NCBI GenBank assembly: GCA_038232055.1
Contig: JBBSIN010000057.1
Span: forward strand, 1-15,353
Origin: JBBSIN01 sp038232055
GTDB taxonomy: Bacteria > Actinomycetota > Actinomycetes > JADGOV01
Length of the DNA: 15,353 nucleotides
Direction of reading: 5' to 3'
Numbering within the stretch: position 1 is the first letter of the stretch; every line of letters starts with the position of its first letter. The translations under genes were made by a program, and so were the position numbers. This document shows positions 12,588 through 15,353 of this stretch, in pieces. The notes beneath the pieces are model-generated. The model was not told where the DNA came from. It was given only the letters and a program-made list of their open reading frames with translations, and did no database searches.

Positions 12588-14459
12588 CTACGTCCGGGAC
12601 GGCGCCACCGTCGGGTCGCCCAGCCGGACGTCCTGTGGCGGCACCGCCTCGGCAAGCCACCAACCGTCGCGACCGGTCCGTTTTGCCGCATAAAGCGCCT
12701 GGTCGGCCGAGCGCAGCAGCTCGTCCGGGTTGGCGGCGTCATCCGGGAAGATCGCCGCACCCACGGACACCGTGATGCGCAGCGGCGGCCCGTCTGCACC
12801 CTCGAAGGGGCGCTCCCGCACCGCGCTGCAGATCCGCTGGCAGGTGCGGATCGCGCCGTTGGCGTCGGTTTCGGGCAGCACGAGCACGAACTCCTCACCG
12901 CCGTAGCGGGCCAGCGTGTCGGTGTCGCGCGTCTCCGCCCGTAGCCGTTCGGCCATCTCGGCGAGCACCGAGTCACCTCGCTGGTGGCCGTGCTCGTCGT
13001 TGACCGACTTGAAGCGGTCGACGTCGATGACGACGACGGTCAACGGGCGCGCGTGCCGTACGGCGCGCTCCACCTCTCGACGGAGGGTCAGCATGAGGAA
13101 TCGTCGGTTCCAGAGGCCGGTCAGTCCGTCGGTGACCGACATGCGCTGCGCCTCGTCGTGGAGCAGGACGTTCTCGACGGCGACGGCCGCGTGCGTGGCG
13201 AGGCTGCCCACCGTGGCGGCCTCCGCCTCACCGAACGGCCTGCCGTCCGCCTTGCCGTAGAGCTCCAGCGTCCCCCTGACCCGTCCGTACGCCGCGATGG
13301 GCACCGTCATCCGACTGCTCTGCGCCGTCTCGTCGCCCCGGGTGATGCCACGAGGGCGGCTGCCGTTGCCGTCGTCGCCGGCGTGCCCGTCGAGCAGGAT
13401 CGCCCCGCCGGCCGCGCCGCTCGAGGCCACGGCCGTGTCGAGGACCACGGTGAGGATGCGGTCGAGGTCGTGGGTGTTGGACAGGGTCTCGCCGAGGCGC
13501 TGCACGCTGCGCCGCAGCTCGTCGCGGTTGTGTTCAAGGTCCTGCACGTGCGCCCGCAGGCTCGACGTCATGACGTTGAAGGCCTGGGCGACCCGCCCGA
13601 CCTCGTCGCCGCCGACGGCCGGCACCACCGTGTCGAGGTCACCGGCGGTGACCCGTTGCGCTGCTTCCGACAGGCCGGTGAGCGGGCGAGTCGCCAGCCG
13701 GGCCAGCCGCCGACCCAGCACCCACGCGCCGACCAGGACGGCCGCGAGCAGCAGCCCGAGGAGCCAGCGAAGCCCGTCGTACGCCGGTTCGGCAACACTC
13801 ACGTTGACCGCGAACGGACGTCCGGCAACCGGCTCGACGGAGGCACTGACCCTGGCTCGGCCAGGCGGCAGGGAGCCGCTGGACGCGACCAGGCGCCCGC
13901 CACTGAGCACCTTGACGTGTCCGCCCGACGCGGCCGCCCGCAACCGAGCCAGCGTCTGCGAAACGGGGAGGGCCACGACCGCTCCCTGGAGCCGGGAGCT
14001 GCCGGTCACGACCGCTCGCCCGACGAGCGCGTCTGTCGTCGACGTCTTACCGCCGGTGCAGTCGGCGGCCAGCAGCGGCCGGCCGGCCGGCGGGGTGCCG
14101 CTCGATGCCACCACCCGCCCGCCTCCGCCCAGCACGGCGGCGTAGCCGCCACGCAGGTCGCCAGTGGCGACGGCGGTTGCCGGTGCCGGACCGACGGCCA
14201 GCGCTCGGCGGGCGAGAGCCTCCGCCGCGATATGCACGTGCGAGCACACCTCGGCGAGGACGACGGCCGCACCCGTGGCGCCGTCCCAGGCCCGACCGCG
14301 CACCTGGTCGTGCAGCCGGTCCGGCAGCACGGCGCCGACCAGTGCGGCGGAGACGAGCACCGGCACGAGGACGACGAACGCGAACGCGATGGTCAGCCGC
14401 GTCCGCAGCGTCATCGCCGCGCTCCGTCCCGCGCCGTCAGGCACGACCCGCGCTGGCAT
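12588..14459 (-). CDS. Membrane sensor diguanylate cyclase (TM-sensor-TM-HAMP-GAF-GGDEF)
   Basis: Makes cyclic di-GMP from two GTP in response to an unknown signal. Domains of the 623-aa protein: TM1 about 22-45, an extracytoplasmic sensor about 46-230, TM2 about 232-250, a HAMP linker about 251-307, a GAF-like domain about 325-435, and a GGDEF domain about 437-607. The catalytic loop is GGEEF at 520-524; IDVDRFKSVND supplies the metal-binding Asp. RDTD at 511-514 lies exactly five residues before GGEEF, the inhibitory I-site position, so it should be active and product-inhibited. The sensor contains two similar segments (109-127 and 183-201), suggesting a two-lobed dCache-like fold. ATG at 14459 has AGAGG 7 nt upstream; ATG at 14414 (608 aa) also has GGAG at a 7-nt spacing. 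No EAL domain is present. Signal and target are unknown. Confidence 0.93.
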   Translation of the reverse strand: MPARVVPDGAGRSAAMTLRTRLTIAFAFVVLVPVLVSAALVGAVLPDRLHDQVRGRAWDGATGAAVVLAEVCSHVHIAAEALARRALAVGPAPATAVATGDLRGGYAAVLGGGGRVVASSGTPPAGRPLLAADCTGGKTSTTDALVGRAVVTGSSRLQGAVVALPVSQTLARLRAAASGGHVKVLSGGRLVASSGSLPPGRARVSASVEPVAGRPFAVNVSVAEPAYDGLRWLLGLLLAAVLVGAWVLGRRLARLATRPLTGLSEAAQRVTAGDLDTVVPAVGGDEVGRVAQAFNVMTSSLRAHVQDLEHNRDELRRSVQRLGETLSNTHDLDRILTVVLDTAVASSGAAGGAILLDGHAGDDGNGSRPRGITRGDETAQSSRMTVPIAAYGRVRGTLELYGKADGRPFGEAEAATVGSLATHAAVAVENVLLHDEAQRMSVTDGLTGLWNRRFLMLTLRREVERAVRHARPLTVVVIDVDRFKSVNDEHGHQRGDSVLAEMAERLRAETRDTDTLARYGGEEFVLVLPETDANGAIRTCQRICSAVRERPFEGADGPPLRITVSVGAAIFPDDAANPDELLRSADQALYAAKRTGRDGWWLAEAVPPQDVRLGDPTVAPSRT

Positions 14460-14502
14460 GCTGGCACCTCTGACTCCCCCGTGACGAAGGGTTCCCGAAG
14501 CC

Positions 14503-15114
14503 GTGTTCGTCCCGTCGCACGAGCAACTTGAGGACCCACGGGCCGCGAAAATCGCCCTGCGGCGACGCCTGGTCGACGAGCGGCACGCGCTCTCTCTCTC
14601 CGATCGGCAGGAGGCGGCGCGCGCCATTGCCGAGGCCGCTCTGACCTCACCCACGGTAGCCGACGCCACCTGCCTCACCGCGTACGTCGGCGTCGGCGCC
14701 GAGCCGGGAACCGGCCCGTTGCTGGCGGCGCTGCACAGGGCCGGCGTACGGGTGCTGCTGCCGGTCGTGGCGCCCGACCGGCGGCTGGAGTGGGCGCCGT
14801 ACCGGGGACGGGAAGCGCTGGCGGCGGGGGCGTGGGGGCTGCTGGAGCCGACCGGTCCCCGCCTCGCCGCGGCGGCGGCCGCCGAGGCCGACCTGTTGCT
14901 CGTGCCGGCCTTGGCGGTGGACCGTCAGGGCCGCCGCCTCGGCCGCGGCGGCGGTTACTACGACCGGCTGCTGGCCGCCCTGCCGGGGCAGCAGCCGGTC
15001 GTCGCGGTCGTCTACCGGCACGAGCTGCTCGACGCCGTACCGGTCAACGGCCACGACATGCCGGTCTCCGCGGCCCTGACTCCCGACGGGCTGCTGGAGT
15101 TTGGCTCTCCCTGA
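14503..15114 (+). CDS. 5-formyltetrahydrofolate cyclo-ligase
   Basis: Converts 5-formyl-THF to 5,10-methenyl-THF with ATP, salvaging a dead-end folate. The 203-aa protein matches the family: KIALRRRLVDERHAL near the N-terminus, VLLPVVAPDRRLEWAPYRG, and EADLLLVPALAVDRQGRRLGR. The glycine-rich GGGYYDRLLA nucleotide and substrate loop follows, then VVAVVYRHELLDAVPVNGHDMPVSAALTPDG at the C-terminus. The GTG at 14503 is the only early start that keeps the first helix; its ribosome binding site is weak (GAAGG about 13 nt away). The gene is divergent from the diguanylate cyclase with 43 bp between starts. Directly divergent galU and cyclo-ligase genes are common in actinobacteria, as recalled for M. 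tuberculosis Rv0992c/Rv0993. Confidence 0.94.
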   Translation: MFVPSHEQLEDPRAAKIALRRRLVDERHALSLSDRQEAARAIAEAALTSPTVADATCLTAYVGVGAEPGTGPLLAALHRAGVRVLLPVVAPDRRLEWAPYRGREALAAGAWGLLEPTGPRLAAAAAAEADLLLVPALAVDRQGRRLGRGGGYYDRLLAALPGQQPVVAVVYRHELLDAVPVNGHDMPVSAALTPDGLLEFGSP

Positions 15115-15142
15115 CAGCAGCGGCGAGGGGAGCCGGTCAGGG
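15103..15142. terminator. Hairpin between convergent stops, possible bidirectional terminator
   Basis: Two overlapping pairings lie here: ggctctcc (15103-15110) with ggggagcc (15127-15134, one G-U), and ccctgac (15109-15115) with gtcaggg (15136-15142), the latter containing both stop codons. They share two bases, so they are alternatives. No T-tract follows, hence low confidence in intrinsic termination. Confidence 0.4.
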
Positions 15143-15343
15143 CCTGCGGGAAGCCGCGCGCCATACCGACGTGGCCAGCGCGCCGACAGCAACCAGGGGC
15201 AGCACCCACCAGGCGGAGATGCCGGCCGCGACGAGTAGCGCGGTAACGCACAGGGCAACGACGACGGAGAGCGCGATCAGCGGGTCGTCGCCGACGACGA
15301 AGTCCCACCAGAACGCGCCGAAGGCGCGCAGCCGACCGGTCAC
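15137..15343 (-). CDS. Small membrane protein with two predicted helices
   Basis: A 68-aa protein that I do not recognise by name. It opens with MTGRLRAFGAFWWDFVVGDD, a short amphipathic stretch rich in aromatics, followed by two hydrophobic helices (about residues 22-41, IALSVVVALCVTALLVAAGI, and 44-59, WWVLPLVAVGALATSV). A basic C-terminus (WRAASRRP) suggests both ends may face the cytoplasm. The start is well supported: GTG at 15343 has GGAGG 5 nt upstream (tggaggtgtc) at the window edge. The WDFVVGDD opening resembles small hypothetical proteins I associate with actinobacteria, but I cannot assign a function. It is convergent with the cyclo-ligase gene. Confidence 0.75.
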   Translation of the reverse strand: MTGRLRAFGAFWWDFVVGDDPLIALSVVVALCVTALLVAAGISAWWVLPLVAVGALATSVWRAASRRP

Positions 15344-15353
15344 GACACCTCCA

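Noticed and set aside
14460..14678. Longer start for the diguanylate cyclase (696 residues)
   Set aside because: It would run through the divergent cyclo-ligase coding sequence; ATGs at 14459 and 14414 have proper ribosome binding sites next to the first membrane helix.

Overview
The window is a compact, GC-rich stretch of an actinobacterial (Actinomycetia) chromosome. Three things point there: very high G+C with GTG/TTG starts, a DUF348-G5-Rpf type RpfB, and a gene order that, as I recall it, matches the Mycobacterium tuberculosis segment running from the 5-formyl-THF cyclo-ligase and galU to rpfB and ksgA (about Rv0992c to Rv1010). An uninterrupted moeA-moaC-mog set between galU and rimJ is more like Streptomyces and relatives. 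I cannot name the genus.

Left block (17-5533, minus strand, transcribed right to left): rsmI, metG, tatD, rpfB, rsmA. These act in ribosome modification and translation (rsmI, metG, rsmA), DNA/metal-dependent hydrolysis (tatD) and cell-wall remodelling and resuscitation (rpfB). rsmI-metG and metG-tatD are tightly packed or overlapping. A leader of about 207 bp separates tatD from rpfB. The rpfB-rsmA junction carries two tandem duplications and offers no ordinary start codon for rsmA. A protein O-mannosyltransferase gene (pmt, 5574-7136, plus strand) diverges from rsmI and probably starts from a leaderless transcript.

Centre (7137-7865): a scar-like region with no intact protein gene. It holds a 14/7-bp tandem repeat array, an 80-bp imperfect palindrome with 15-bp perfect arms, a truncated and frameshifted VapC-type PIN toxin relic, and then a tRNA-Ala(CGC) gene whose 3' end faces the relic. 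This looks like the remnant of inserted DNA beside a tRNA gene.

Right block (7866-14459, minus strand, transcribed right to left): a membrane diguanylate cyclase, galU, a MoeA/gephyrin-like protein, moaC, mog, a RimJ-type acetyltransferase, and a SepX/GlpR-type membrane protein. Most junctions from galU to rimJ overlap or are a few bases apart. The MoeA-like protein plus the SepX/GlpR-like protein correspond to the recently described actinobacterial Glp-GlpR cell-division pair, here interleaved with molybdenum-cofactor genes. The MoeA-like protein has lost the two lysines of the KPGKP motif of E. coli MoeA, which favours a changed role. The diguanylate cyclase has an intact active site and an inhibitory site behind an extracytoplasmic domain with an internal duplication. 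It sits between galU and the 5-formyl-THF cyclo-ligase gene, which are usually direct divergent neighbours.

Right edge: a 5-formyltetrahydrofolate cyclo-ligase gene (14503-15114, plus) convergent with a 68-residue two-helix membrane protein gene (15137-15343, minus), with a hairpin spanning both stop codons.
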